Part shown: positions 42,135-50,697 of the stretch, in pieces
How positions within the stretch are numbered: the first letter of the stretch is position 1
Layout of the letters: each line of letters begins with the position of its first letter
Source: a virus
Strand: one strand, 5' to 3'
DNA length: 56,209 bases
Virus record (IMG/VR): IMGVR_UViG_3300046501_000480
Location: 1-56,209 of that record
Notes under the pieces: model-generated
What the model was told of the DNA's origin: nothing
Database searches by the model: none
What the model saw: the letters and a program-made list of their open reading frames with translations, nothing else
Translations under genes and position numbers: made by a program

Positions 42135-42461
42135 TTATAAAAGTGGCTTAATTGTTGAGTTTGGATGCCATCCAACATAAAGCCATCTATTTTGTTTAGG
42201 CACCCATTCGTACACATGCCCATCTTTATCCATCTTAAAGAACAAGGGGCCAGAAAAATGAGTTGCATCAAGAGGTGTCCCAGTCATCAAATCTAACAAC
42301 GTTATTCCCGTCAGATTCTTATCTGCTACTTCATTCCAATATCTTTGTATGCACCATTTCCCAGTTTCCCAACAATAAACATCATCTGGTAGCTTTGTTT
42401 TAATGGCATCCTTTAATTTATTTATTCCACCAAATTTACTTATTATTTCTGTTTGATACAT
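42135..42461 (-). CDS. Unknown phage protein between terminase subunits
   Basis: 108 residues from ATG 42461 (MYQTEIISKFGGINKLKDAI), ribosome site AGAGG. The text ends KMDKDGHVYEWVPKQNRWLY. No family recognised. The gap 41928-42134 downstream holds no gene; it contains a complex fold resembling part of a tRNA (see findings). Confidence 0.65.
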   Translation of the reverse strand: MYQTEIISKFGGINKLKDAIKTKLPDDVYCWETGKWCIQRYWNEVADKNLTGITLLDLMTGTPLDATHFSGPLFFKMDKDGHVYEWVPKQNRWLYVGWHPNSTIKPLL

Positions 42462-42579
42462 CTTGCACCTCTGCAAAAACCTGAAGTAAGTTGCGGAAAG
42501 TATTCAGGTAAAATACCTTTCAGGAGCGACCCTATCCGCAATTTTGATAATACCACCAACTTTAAGTTGACGGTAAAAA

Positions 42580-43044
42580 CTAACTGACTCTTTGCTGCTG
42601 TTTACGTTGTTCATCTGCTGTAGCAAATTTACTTTTTCTAGCTACTTCTTCAGCTTCATTATCACGAACCTTCTTAACACCATCTTCACCCACTTTACCA
42701 AATTCATAAGGCAAAGCAGCTTTTGCTGCCTCAATCCGTATCTTTCTGTCAATACGTGGATTTTTGTAAATTGTTTTCAAAAACTCTAAGGAATTTGATA
42801 CATTCTCCATCGCTAAAAACTCAGCTTGAATAGCTGCCTCACCTAAAGGTGTAGCGTCCAGCCCCCCGCCCCCCTGAGAATTTAAGCTCGCCAGATATGC
42901 AACTACATCGGGATCATTCTCTAATTGACAGCCTTTAGCAGCTGCCGAGCGTTCTGAATAGCCAGCCAACACGGCAGCTTCTTCTTTTTTCTTACCCTGA
43001 AATCTTGCATGGGCAAATGCTTTCTTTCGTTGAGTCAAAGCCAT
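42580..43044 (-). CDS. Small terminase subunit (TerS)
   Basis: 154 residues with strong ribosome site AGGAGG. The N-terminus is a DNA-binding helix-turn-helix of the TerS type (RKKAFAHARFQGKKKEEAAV, AGYSERSAAAKGCQL). The C-terminal part is charged (KSKFATADEQRKQQQRVS). TerS recognises the packaging site. The candidate cos lies just upstream (43155-43205). Confidence 0.9.
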   Translation of the reverse strand: MALTQRKKAFAHARFQGKKKEEAAVLAGYSERSAAAKGCQLENDPDVVAYLASLNSQGGGGLDATPLGEAAIQAEFLAMENVSNSLEFLKTIYKNPRIDRKIRIEAAKAALPYEFGKVGEDGVKKVRDNEAEEVARKSKFATADEQRKQQQRVS

Positions 43045-43154
43045 TTTTACCTCCTAAGTGCAAAATATTGGCAAGTTTTATCGAAATTTATCTATTTTCT
43101 AAAAAAGTTTATTTACTTCTTTGAAAATAGGAAAATTTTCTACAAATGAGAAAG

Positions 43155-43205
43155 GGGGGCGGTGTCCGCGGAGACCCAAAAAATAATTTTTGGATACCCC
43201 CCGCC
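43155..43205. other. Candidate cos (packaging) site
   Basis: GGTGTCCGCGGAGACC (43161-43176) is a 16-bp palindrome with one mismatched pair, centred on CCGCGG, in a G-run/C-run context. It is followed at once by CCAAAAA-ATAA-TTTTTGG (43176-43193). GC-rich rotationally symmetric DNA between an HNH gene and terS is the place of cos in HK97-like phages. No cleavage data can be read from sequence. Confidence 0.45.
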
Positions 43206-43209
43206 ATGC

Positions 43210-43233
43210 AAATAATGCACCACAAAGGTGCAT
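43210..43233 (-). terminator. Hairpin upstream of cos/terS
   Basis: AATAATGCACC-ACAAA-GGTGCATTATT: 11-bp perfect arms overlapping the end of the 241-aa gene. On the minus strand T residues occur in the 3' arm. Confidence 0.65.
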
Positions 43234-43958
43234 TATTTTCGAACTATTTTTGATGTTCCACGAATTATCGCTTTATTAATCCTTTCTCTTAACTGATCAT
43301 CAGCAGGTAATGTTGAATCGGTTTTATCAATATCTCTTACCGTAACAGTTAATGTGGAAGACTTAACCCGAGTAGCTTTTGGAGGATCAAGAATCTTTTC
43401 ATCTCTAGGAACCATGAAAGTACCTTCAGTCGGGATATCACGGATATCACTATGAAATACTCCACAACATTTAGAACGCTGTTGCTCATCCGTTAATGTC
43501 TCAATTGAATACTTTGAGTCAAGAACAACCACTTGTTTGCTTACTTTGCTGAAATGTTTTTTGATAAATGCGATTTCAGCACGGGCTTGCTCTGAACTGT
43601 AGAACTTTGAATAATCAACACGCACCAACACAAGCGATACATCTTGAGGAACCAAAGTAAACTCAAGACTTAGTTTGTATTCCAAGTCTTTAACCTTTTG
43701 ACTTTGCTCGTTATAAGCTTGGCCCTGCTGGATCAGCAGCTTATCTTTAGCATTAACTTTTGCTTGCTGGTAAAGCCAAGAAGTCCAAGCTATGTTAACA
43801 AGGGATGCAGCAATTCTTGACTCTTCATCACTTCCCTTTGCAACATATGAACTCATCTGATTTGAATAGGACACATATGCAAGCAAGTGCCGGACTGGAG
43901 CAAACTCTAATTCAAACTGCTGACGTACTAATTCATCCTGTTTAACAGCTATATTCAT
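43233..43958 (-). CDS. Unknown prophage protein, 241 aa
   Basis: A soluble, highly charged protein (MNIAVKQDELVRQQFELEFA). There is a pair of cysteines in QRSKCCGVFHSD. No family recognised. Its ATG overlaps the stop of the HNH gene by 4 bases and it lies between HNH and the candidate cos, so it may take part in packaging or late regulation. Confidence 0.65.
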   Translation of the reverse strand: MNIAVKQDELVRQQFELEFAPVRHLLAYVSYSNQMSSYVAKGSDEESRIAASLVNIAWTSWLYQQAKVNAKDKLLIQQGQAYNEQSQKVKDLEYKLSLEFTLVPQDVSLVLVRVDYSKFYSSEQARAEIAFIKKHFSKVSKQVVVLDSKYSIETLTDEQQRSKCCGVFHSDIRDIPTEGTFMVPRDEKILDPPKATRVKSSTLTVTVRDIDKTDSTLPADDQLRERINKAIIRGTSKIVRK

Positions 43959-44263
43959 CGCATACCTGCCTTGCTTTCAGCTAATGATTTCTTGTCATGG
44001 CATGGCTTGCATAAAGACTGGAGGTTATCCAAGTCATCGGAACCGCCTTGAGCAGTATTCACGATATGGTCACACTCAAGTTCCATGGTTATGCAACCAC
44101 AGTGACAGCAAGTCCAGTCATCACGCTCATGCACTTGCTGTTTAATTCGACGCCAAGAACGACCACCACGACCCTTGCCATAATTCTTTTCAGGCTTTGG
44201 TAAGGTCGCATGATTGCTTTTAAGCGTTGGTAAATTTGATGAACCAAGTTTAGGTAGTCTCAT
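43955..44263 (-). CDS. HNH endonuclease, probable packaging partner
   Basis: 102 residues. The HNH motif is clear: HERDDWTCCHCGC, ELECDHIVNTAQGGSDDLDN, LCKPCHDKK. The first half is basic. In HK97-like cos phages an HNH protein next to terminase is required for specific cos cleavage, and here it sits just upstream of the candidate cos and TerS. Ribosome site AGGAAG. Confidence 0.92.
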   Translation of the reverse strand: MRLPKLGSSNLPTLKSNHATLPKPEKNYGKGRGGRSWRRIKQQVHERDDWTCCHCGCITMELECDHIVNTAQGGSDDLDNLQSLCKPCHDKKSLAESKAGMR

Positions 44264-44275
44264 TTTTAATTCTTC

Positions 44276-44518
44276 CTATAGTCCAGCTCTTACCAACAAC
44301 TTCATAATTACCATTCCAATACCGATTCCAATGAATACACCCCAATAGAAGCCTCCTGTCCATTTATCAGCAACGCTTGGTTCATCTGGATATGAAATTT
44401 GAATTAGGGGTGGTGGAACATATACTGGTAGACAATGGCATGGCTGATAGCCGCTTCCATTCTCTCCATTGAAGTGCTTGCAAGCTTTACATTCACCACA
44501 AGGTTTAAAATTACACAT
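44276..44518 (-). CDS. Small membrane protein with Cys-rich N-terminus
   Basis: 80 residues. Cys at 2, 7, 10, 13 and further HxC (MCNFKPCGECKACKHFNGEN, YQPCHCLP) suggest a metal site. The C-terminal third is one membrane segment (FYWGVFIGIGIGMVIMKLLV). Overlaps the previous gene by 8 bases. Function unknown. Confidence 0.6.
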   Translation of the reverse strand: MCNFKPCGECKACKHFNGENGSGYQPCHCLPVYVPPPLIQISYPDEPSVADKWTGGFYWGVFIGIGIGMVIMKLLVRAGL

Positions 44519-44735
44519 AATCTTTGTCCCGAATACTACGCTTACCTGCCTCTACTTCATCAAGATCGGCTAAGCGAAGCTGCCCGATAACTTGAACGCG
44601 TGGATGATGTTCACCATTCCACAGCACTTTGAAACATGATCCTGTTTGAACAACAACACCAACCTCATCAAATCCATTCTTGATGTCATCGTGGTATACA
44701 ACTGGATCACCCAGCAATATCACTTCTTCTGACAT
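44511..44735 (-). CDS. Unknown phage protein, 74 aa
   Basis: MSEEVILLGDPVVYHDDIKN, with GAGG 6 bases upstream; small beta-rich protein containing FKVLWNGEHHPRVQVIGQLR. No family recognised. It is part of a minus-strand cluster of small genes between HNH genes. Confidence 0.6.
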   Translation of the reverse strand: MSEEVILLGDPVVYHDDIKNGFDEVGVVVQTGSCFKVLWNGEHHPRVQVIGQLRLADLDEVEAGKRSIRDKDYV

Positions 44736-44736
44736 T

Positions 44737-45096
44737 TCAATCCTCGACTAAATACAAATCGGCCTTGCTCGAAATAGGTTCCAGCACAACCAAGGGACAA
44801 TCAGCAATCTTGCGTTCATAACAACTTTCGCAAAGAGTCAACCAGTTATTACGGTCCCAGAACAAAACCCGATCTGTTTTCGGGTCTGTTATGTGAGCTA
44901 CCTTGTCGGCTACTGATACAAAGCCGCGACGGGCGCAATCACTGCAACATTCATTCATTGAGATAAAGTCAGCAGTAGCACCACGCCAAGTCTTTTCTTT
45001 GCTGCCCTTCTTGCTGGCACGATCCAGAACCTTTTCAGCTTTAGCTGCCATAGCCTCTTGCTGTCTCCAGTGTTCTTCTCGGTCTTTTCGGCCCAT
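44737..45096 (-). CDS. HNH-like zinc-finger protein
   Basis: 119 residues with ribosome site GAGGATTATTT. The N-terminal part is charged helical. CCSDCARRG, VADKVAHITDPKTDR, WDRNNWLTLCESCYERK have the layout of an HNH nuclease (two CxxC knuckles with HI in the middle), although the final His of HNH is missing or changed (ESCYERK). It may be a degenerate HNH or a zinc-binding regulator. Confidence 0.7.
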   Translation of the reverse strand: MGRKDREEHWRQQEAMAAKAEKVLDRASKKGSKEKTWRGATADFISMNECCSDCARRGFVSVADKVAHITDPKTDRVLFWDRNNWLTLCESCYERKIADCPLVVLEPISSKADLYLVED

Positions 45097-45112
45097 AAAT
45101 AATCCTCAAAAA

Positions 45113-45147
45113 AAGAGGGCTGTATGCTTTCCGAAACATACAGCCCT
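45113..45147 (-). terminator. Terminator before the late/HNH gene cluster
   Basis: AGGGCTGTATG / CATACAGCCCTTT, 11-bp perfect arms with a loop of about 10 bases. It lies between the 119-aa gene and the putative antiterminator gene, a point where a Q-like protein would be expected to act. Confidence 0.75.
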
Positions 45148-45257
45148 TTGAAATGAGGCCGTGGCCTCCAAGGAATTAACTTTAAAACTTACAATTATTC
45201 ATTATGGTGAAATGTAGATCAAAACTGGCTCACCCGTCAAGTGATTTAATCACTATT

Positions 45258-45722
45258 TTAGTGATTTTTTAAAGCTCCCTCAATTTTCTGTACCGCCTTA
45301 CCTATTTCATTCTCTAAAAGTTCTTTATAGAAGTCCGCTAATTCGTTCAAATAACGTTGCACTTGCATACGACTAACGCCAGCTAATACCGCTCTGTTTC
45401 TCTCACTTGGCTTGTAAGTAGCTGGAACCTTGCATAACTCAAGCAATGCAATTAACAATGCTTTCTCGCGCTTTTCCTCAAAAATAATTTGTTCACCTTT
45501 ATGAATTAAATTAAATATTGGATGAATTAATTCCAAAATTTCAGAATCTTCATAAGCATTGAGTGCATACATGCCGAAAAGAATTGTCTGAACCTTGGTC
45601 AGTTTTGCATAACTAATCGCCAGAATCACATCCTGAGCTGTATACATTGGCTTAGTATTATCAACTCTAATTGCTTCATAATTAACAGTTTTTGGGTTTA
45701 ACAACCGTATTAAATTTTCCAT
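45258..45722 (-). CDS. Putative late-gene regulator (Q-like position)
   Basis: 154 residues from ATG 45722 (MENLIRLLNPKTVNYEAIRV). The C-terminal half contains a helix-turn-helix-like RNRAVLAGVSRMQVQRYLNE. Its place between the replication genes and late genes, followed by a strong terminator, is that of antiterminator Q. Assignment rests on position and the HTH-like segment only. Confidence 0.45.
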   Translation of the reverse strand: MENLIRLLNPKTVNYEAIRVDNTKPMYTAQDVILAISYAKLTKVQTILFGMYALNAYEDSEILELIHPIFNLIHKGEQIIFEEKREKALLIALLELCKVPATYKPSERNRAVLAGVSRMQVQRYLNELADFYKELLENEIGKAVQKIEGALKNH

Positions 45723-45746
45723 GCAAATCACCACTTATAATTATCA

Positions 45747-46075
45747 GTGTGTACCATGTGTACAATCTGTTTATGATTTTTGGAAAAGGTAAACACTGGA
45801 AAGCCTTTATATATATAGCTTTCACTTAAATGTGTACCATGTGTACCATTTATATAAAGTTCTCTTACGTGAGAATGCTTTTTGAGTGATGGCTTAAGTA
45901 GTGTTTTGAAATTTGTTAAAACAATACTGATATTACTTTTACGTATACGCGCGTGCGCGCAAATGGTACACATGGTACACATAGGCTTAAAAGCATTGAT
46001 ATATAAGGCTTGCGGACATGTACCATTGCTTGAGATGGTACACATAAAGGTACACATGGTACACATGGTACACAT
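45747..46075. repeat. Iteron cluster: ten copies of GGTACACAT, candidate replication origin
   Basis: GGTACACAT occurs as exact or near-exact 9-mers. On the minus strand the copies are at 45747-45755, 45756-45764, 45830-45838 and 45839-45847. On the plus strand they are at 45965-45973, 45974-45982, 46037-46045, 46049-46057, 46058-46066 and 46067-46075. The two orientations flank a central AT-rich region and a 22-base alternating purine-pyrimidine tract (45940-45961). The cluster adjoins the P4-alpha-like primase/helicase gene, whose relatives bind iterons. The ORF spanning it is repeat-derived and rejected. Confidence 0.7.
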
Positions 46076-46094
46076 AAGGCCTTGATTTTTATAT

Positions 46095-48842
46095 TTATAG
46101 AGGCATTGGAACATTATCACCACCATCGAACGCCTTGTCAAATTTATCTATCTGTTCACCCAACCAGTCCTGCAATGGCGCATCTTCAGGAGGCACACCA
46201 ACAATAATCACTTTAGTTTGTCCCCTCATGCCTTTAGGTCTACGCCAATGCTTTTGATCGGGAGTTGAAACAATTCCATATTTCTTTGCCTCACCCATAA
46301 AGCGCTTTTGGCTCACAACGTGTTCATTTGTCCTTTTTGACCACTTCTGGTATGCATCATAGAGCTGCATAGACGTACAGCTCACATACGGATAATCCGT
46401 TTCACCTTTTATCCACTGAGTGACAAAGGTGTCATATCCCGCTTTCGTATATTCAATAATGTCCCGTTTTGCTTCTGTCATTGGTGGCTTGGTATGAGCA
46501 TCAAAGCCAGTTAAATCGACTTGCAGCAAAGCTGTGTAAAAGGCTTGAATAACTTCTTTTGAATCGAGATCTCGTGCAACTCTCTCCAATAAATCAGCTG
46601 GTAAGGTTGATTTCGGGTACAAGACTAAAAAACGACGATCATTTTCTTCAATCGGTAGCGGTTGAGTATGATTGGATAAAAATACACAATTCATATGGTT
46701 TGCTTGGCGCATTGATGCCAAGAATTTTTGATGAATTGATAGCGTGCTACCAGTAATTAAGTGCTTAATAAAACCCATCATGCCGTGCTTGGTTTTGTTA
46801 TTTGATATTTCTTCAAATAACAAATACAAGACCTGTTCGGCCCAATCGTTGTATTGGCTCTCTAAATCACGCTGATCTAAAGTTTTATGGTAAATGGTGT
46901 AAATTTTCTCCATGACAGCGCCAAAAAATAATGATTTACCCGCTCCATGAATATTTCCGTGCATTAAAACTGAAGTTGCCATTTTTGCCCCTTTGTTTTG
47001 TAAAGGGTACGCCAACCATCTTAACAACCACCCAAAGGCAGCCTTTTCTTCACCACAAAGATGACGCAGTAAATCTATAAAACTTTTGGACTTATCATAA
47101 GCAGTCTTGAGCGGTAATAATTGATCTGCCGAGTCTGGATCGACTAAAGCTGTAACTTCCAAGCCAGTAAAAATATTAATTTGATGCTCTTTAGTAGAAT
47201 TGGTCGGATCAAAAACTAAATCAACATGACGAATCATTCGACGGTGAGGTGATTTGGCCCAAATCTCATATTGATTTGGATACGCCTCTTTAATCGCAAT
47301 ATTTTTAATACGCTCTCGGTTAATGGTATCCCATGACTCCAGTGTACCTTCAAGATGAACAAATCGACCAAGCAGATCAGTAGCATCACTGGCATTTTGA
47401 TCATCAATTTGTCTTTTCAAAGCATCAGCATCAATCATTTTTCTTTTGGGGTGAGCTTGCCAGCGATTCGCAACAGACTTACCAACCATTTTTGTAAAGG
47501 CTAAAGACTTGATGACCTTCTTTTTGTAGTCATCCCAAATATCTGTTTTACCTTCCACAAGCATAAATCGACCTAGACACTTTTCTAGCGAGAATTCAGG
47601 TCGTTCAAATTCAATAATTTCCCCCTTATTCTTGCTAGTAGGCACATCAATACTATGCTTCTCATTCATTGGTGGTGCAAAATCAAGTACAAAATCATCT
47701 TTAAAATCAATGGCTTGTTTTTCAAATTCTGCACCATTTTGGCATATCACCCCCAAATCTTGGCTTGCCTGCGCGGGAGGGGTGCGGGGAGAAGATGGAG
47801 TAATGGCCGAAGAATTAATTTTCTCTTCGATCTGCCTCCGCACTTCACTTAACCCCACTAACACATGTAGGTCATTAAAATCGGATGGATAAGAAGATGA
47901 TGCTTGCGGCTGCCCCTCATTACCGTCATGACCCATTTTGCTGTTAACTGTACTAAAGTCAGGTAAAATCACCAGCCCGCCTGTGGCAGCCACAGCTTTA
48001 TTCGCAGCTTTTAAGCCTGCATCTGGAGGTTCACTGTGACTGTCATCATCTGCACAATAAACAATTTGAGCCTCTGGATACTTAGATCGGATTGCTATTC
48101 CTACCTTGTCCACGTTACTTGACTGGAATGAAACAATAGTTGTGTATCCTGTCGCCTCATATATGCTTGCAGCCGTCGCGTAACCCTCGGCAATACAAAT
48201 AACCTGTTTAGGTTCAACTATTTGACCTAACATATAAAAACAGTGGTTAATTCGACCTCCATTCAAATATGGTTTAAAGCCATCAGGATGAATTGTTTGC
48301 AGGTTCCAGATTTTACCGTTTATATCAAAAAGTGGAACAATCAAATGACCGTTCCCATTGATACGGCATCCAAAATTTTTGACCTGTTTGCGTTCCAAAT
48401 AAGGACAATCACGGTCAAAACTACGCCACTTTGATTCACGTTCCGCACGCTTTGCAGCAGTCTCATTAGCTTTAATCTCCTCTTGTTCAGCCTTCAAACG
48501 ATCTGCTTCTGCTTTTTCTTTCCAGCGTTGTTTATCGGCTTCAGTTATTTTAGTATCACCAGATAACCCCAATATCGCTCCAACTTCCTGTAGCACGGCT
48601 GAATAGTCCATATTTCTAGACTTTTCAATAAGAGCAAAACCATCTCCCGCATTACACTGGTTGCAGATCCATGTCCCCTTCCCTTGTTTATCATCACATC
48701 TAAAACGGTCTTTACCTCCGCAAATCGGACAAGGTCCATGTTGGTTTTTCTTCGCTGGAACTTGTATGGCAAATGCTGGGAAAATTAAATCTTTCCAACG
48801 GCCTTCGGCTGCTTCACGAACTTGATCAAACCTTAGAGCCAT
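46095..48842 (-). CDS. P4 alpha-like primase / SF3-type helicase
   Basis: 915 residues. Zinc-binding primase N-terminus: GPCPICGGKDRFRCD and WICNQC (Cys38, 41, 60, 63). A Toprim-like region has CIAEGYATAASIYEATGY and IVYCADDDS (about residues 215-265). The C-terminal helicase has Walker A MHGNIHGAGKSLF (about 630) and later QANHMNCVFLSNHTQPLPIE. It would unwind and prime the prophage origin next to it. CRISPR spacer 58 matches 47992-48023 (encoding DAGLKAANKAV) at 29 of 32 bases with a CC PAM. Confidence 0.93.
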   Translation of the reverse strand: MALRFDQVREAAEGRWKDLIFPAFAIQVPAKKNQHGPCPICGGKDRFRCDDKQGKGTWICNQCNAGDGFALIEKSRNMDYSAVLQEVGAILGLSGDTKITEADKQRWKEKAEADRLKAEQEEIKANETAAKRAERESKWRSFDRDCPYLERKQVKNFGCRINGNGHLIVPLFDINGKIWNLQTIHPDGFKPYLNGGRINHCFYMLGQIVEPKQVICIAEGYATAASIYEATGYTTIVSFQSSNVDKVGIAIRSKYPEAQIVYCADDDSHSEPPDAGLKAANKAVAATGGLVILPDFSTVNSKMGHDGNEGQPQASSSYPSDFNDLHVLVGLSEVRRQIEEKINSSAITPSSPRTPPAQASQDLGVICQNGAEFEKQAIDFKDDFVLDFAPPMNEKHSIDVPTSKNKGEIIEFERPEFSLEKCLGRFMLVEGKTDIWDDYKKKVIKSLAFTKMVGKSVANRWQAHPKRKMIDADALKRQIDDQNASDATDLLGRFVHLEGTLESWDTINRERIKNIAIKEAYPNQYEIWAKSPHRRMIRHVDLVFDPTNSTKEHQINIFTGLEVTALVDPDSADQLLPLKTAYDKSKSFIDLLRHLCGEEKAAFGWLLRWLAYPLQNKGAKMATSVLMHGNIHGAGKSLFFGAVMEKIYTIYHKTLDQRDLESQYNDWAEQVLYLLFEEISNNKTKHGMMGFIKHLITGSTLSIHQKFLASMRQANHMNCVFLSNHTQPLPIEENDRRFLVLYPKSTLPADLLERVARDLDSKEVIQAFYTALLQVDLTGFDAHTKPPMTEAKRDIIEYTKAGYDTFVTQWIKGETDYPYVSCTSMQLYDAYQKWSKRTNEHVVSQKRFMGEAKKYGIVSTPDQKHWRRPKGMRGQTKVIIVGVPPEDAPLQDWLGEQIDKFDKAFDGGDNVPMPL

Positions 48843-48844
48843 GA

Positions 48845-49735
48845 TTATTCCCCTCTAAAGCCGTCTGAGATTTCTTGTAGTTGAGATTTGCGCGTGGATA
48901 TCTCCTCTTTTCGCACTTCCCATTCATCGTAATCAATGAACTCTTCAATCTTTGAAGAAACCAAATTATTTAAAAATTCAGGGCTTAAAGCATCAAGCTC
49001 CCAACTAGAGGTTCCAAATTTTTTCCTATATGCATCAAATCGAGAATCAGAATCTTTTGCAGGGTTTTTAGGTGGCTTCAGCTCTTCAATTTGATCAAAA
49101 TTTAAAGCTATTCTTTCAATTGCAATATGGTGTGAGCCACCAGCAAGCAAATTAATACGTTCAGATAAATCACGTGTCATATCCAAGCCCGATGGGTCAT
49201 GATCACCTAAATGAATGATGGTGTGACTTTTCCAATGAGGCTTGCGAGTAATATGATTCTTGGCAAAGTCGTACAAAACCGAACTAGACGGATAACCACG
49301 TGCCGCCAACAATGGGACATCATATTCTTTACAAGTACGCTCCAGCACACCTACCAAAGCTTCCTTTTCAACAATCACATAAACTTGATTAGATTGGTCT
49401 TGCCACATATTCATATGAAAACTACTTACACATGCGTCAAGAATGCTTGAGACAGAATGCCAACTTGAGCGAACTATAAAATCACGTGTTCTATCCTCGA
49501 TAGCATCCCAATCAATTAACCCAGCAAGTTTTGCATCATTAATCATTGCAGCTACGCGCTTGTACGAATTCAAATCATTTGAAATAACATCACGAGCCAC
49601 TAATTGGTAATACAGCTGACGCACCGTTAATACATAACCCTGTCTTTGATATGAACCAATTAAATCATTCATGAAATGGATTAATTCTAAAGAGCTACGA
49701 CGAAACTCTTTCGGTATAAAACAAACTTTACTCAT
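48845..49735 (-). CDS. Toprim-domain protein resembling topoisomerase VI subunit A / Spo11-like
   Basis: 296 residues from ATG 49735 (MSKVCFIPKEFRRSS), with GGGAG upstream. The N-terminal half has LTVRQLYYQLVARDVI, the kind of winged-helix with Tyr found in TopoVIA relatives. The Toprim motifs are VYVIVEKEAL (Glu123 or 125) and IIHLGDHDPSGLDM (Asp178, Asp180). It lies directly upstream of the primase and may relax or nick DNA in replication. Family known from phages but its role is not established here. Confidence 0.72.
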   Translation of the reverse strand: MSKVCFIPKEFRRSSLELIHFMNDLIGSYQRQGYVLTVRQLYYQLVARDVISNDLNSYKRVAAMINDAKLAGLIDWDAIEDRTRDFIVRSSWHSVSSILDACVSSFHMNMWQDQSNQVYVIVEKEALVGVLERTCKEYDVPLLAARGYPSSSVLYDFAKNHITRKPHWKSHTIIHLGDHDPSGLDMTRDLSERINLLAGGSHHIAIERIALNFDQIEELKPPKNPAKDSDSRFDAYRKKFGTSSWELDALSPEFLNNLVSSKIEEFIDYDEWEVRKEEISTRKSQLQEISDGFRGE

Positions 49736-50225
49736 CTTCATTCTCCCGAAAGGCTTCAACCATTGCGTACAAATTCACTGCAACTCGAATTAGATTTAAA
49801 ACGTCTTTTTGGATAACAGCAGCTTCATCCTTTGTAATAACTTTATCGGCTATTGCCTGTGCTACAGATTGGGAAAGATCACCCTGTTCGCGAGCAAGCA
49901 TTCCAATGGCTGCCATAAAATTTGCATCTAACAGCAAAGTAGTCCTGGGAAGCTCAAACCAAGCGGCATTCCCGTGAATAGCACAAACACTATCCATAAT
50001 TCGCTCATCCTTCGTTTCAGAAAGAATTGCTTCAAAGTGATGAATATTTGCCTTATGTGTTGTGGTTGTTGGATTAATAGAACTTCGAAAAGTATTGATA
50101 TTAAATCCGTTATTTTCTGCAATTTGAGCCATTAAACACTCATTGCTATTTGAAACAGCAGCCTTTATTGCCTGCTCAAGAGTAAGTACAGCACGTTCAC
50201 GACGTTCATTAAGCGTTAATAGCAT
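49728..50225 (-). CDS. CII-like phage regulatory protein (CP76 type)
   Basis: 165 residues from ATG 50225 (MLLTLNERRERAVLTLEQAI), with GGGAGG upstream. ECLMAQIAENNGFNINTFRS suggests a DNA-binding helical core, and the remaining part ERIMDSVCAIHGNAAW and ADKVITKDEAAVIQKDVLNL fits the CP76/CII family. Would control lysogeny and replication gene expression. Overlaps both neighbours. Confidence 0.7.
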   Translation of the reverse strand: MLLTLNERRERAVLTLEQAIKAAVSNSNECLMAQIAENNGFNINTFRSSINPTTTTHKANIHHFEAILSETKDERIMDSVCAIHGNAAWFELPRTTLLLDANFMAAIGMLAREQGDLSQSVAQAIADKVITKDEAAVIQKDVLNLIRVAVNLYAMVEAFRENEDE

Positions 50226-50502
50226 GTTCAAATCCTCCCGAAACAATCATGTTTTTAGGGCATGGACCTAGATAAGATGCGTCCAGTTCATAAAGCCACG
50301 CAATAAATTGGATTTTGTTAAATGCACCATTTGATGCATTAACCAAAGTTTCGATCATCTCAATACGAGGAACGCGAGTTTTATGGATTAAATGTCGCTT
50401 TAAATACAAAACTGTTGTCCCTGCGCGCTCAGCATATGCTTCCAGCTCATCAGGGCTTTGATCAGAGATGAATTTATGAAAGGAAAAATCAAGTTTAGAC
50501 AT
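50209..50502 (-). CDS. Cro-like early repressor with HTH
   Basis: 97 residues: FHKFISDQSPDELEAYAERA, GTTVLYLKRHLIHKTRVPRI. The AYAERAGTTVLYLKRHL part is a helix-turn-helix. It is the first leftward gene, divergent from the CI-like gene, and starts 6 bases from the operator palindrome at 50509-50535. Hence a Cro function. Confidence 0.72.
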   Translation of the reverse strand: MSKLDFSFHKFISDQSPDELEAYAERAGTTVLYLKRHLIHKTRVPRIEMIETLVNASNGAFNKIQFIAWLYELDASYLGPCPKNMIVSGGFEHAINA

Positions 50503-50508
50503 ATTTAA

Positions 50509-50535
50509 TCACCATAATGGTCACTTTTATGGTGA
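50509..50535. promoter_or_regulatory. Operator palindrome between cro-like and CI-like genes
   Basis: TCACCATAA-TGGTCACTT-TTATGGTGA, perfect 9-bp arms. The half-site AATCACCA recurs at 51498, 51566 and 51586 (inverted), at the rightward early promoter. It is placed to repress the leftward cro/replication transcript. Confidence 0.75.
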
Positions 50536-50568
50536 GAATATTGATTTTTTTGATTGATTTGTCAATAC

Positions 50569-50592
50569 AAAAATCAATTTATTTTGATTTTT
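50569..50592. promoter_or_regulatory. AT palindrome in the immunity region
   Basis: AAAAATCAA-TTTATT-TTGATTTTT, perfect 9-bp arms. It lies 100 bases before the repressor start, in DNA rich in TTGATT repeats; perhaps a second operator class or promoter-linked bend. Confidence 0.5.
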
Positions 50593-50697
50593 TGTTGATT
50601 TTGTATCTTAGAGTTTTGATTGATAATCACCGTCCAAGCATTTAAATGCAACGCTTTTACTGTAGCGACTCACAGTGTTGAAAGAAGTTGGGAAACT

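Noticed and set aside
45728-46141. 137-aa minus-strand ORF with MCTMCTMCT
   Set aside because: It is produced by the GGTACACAT iterons; no ribosome site and composition unlike protein.
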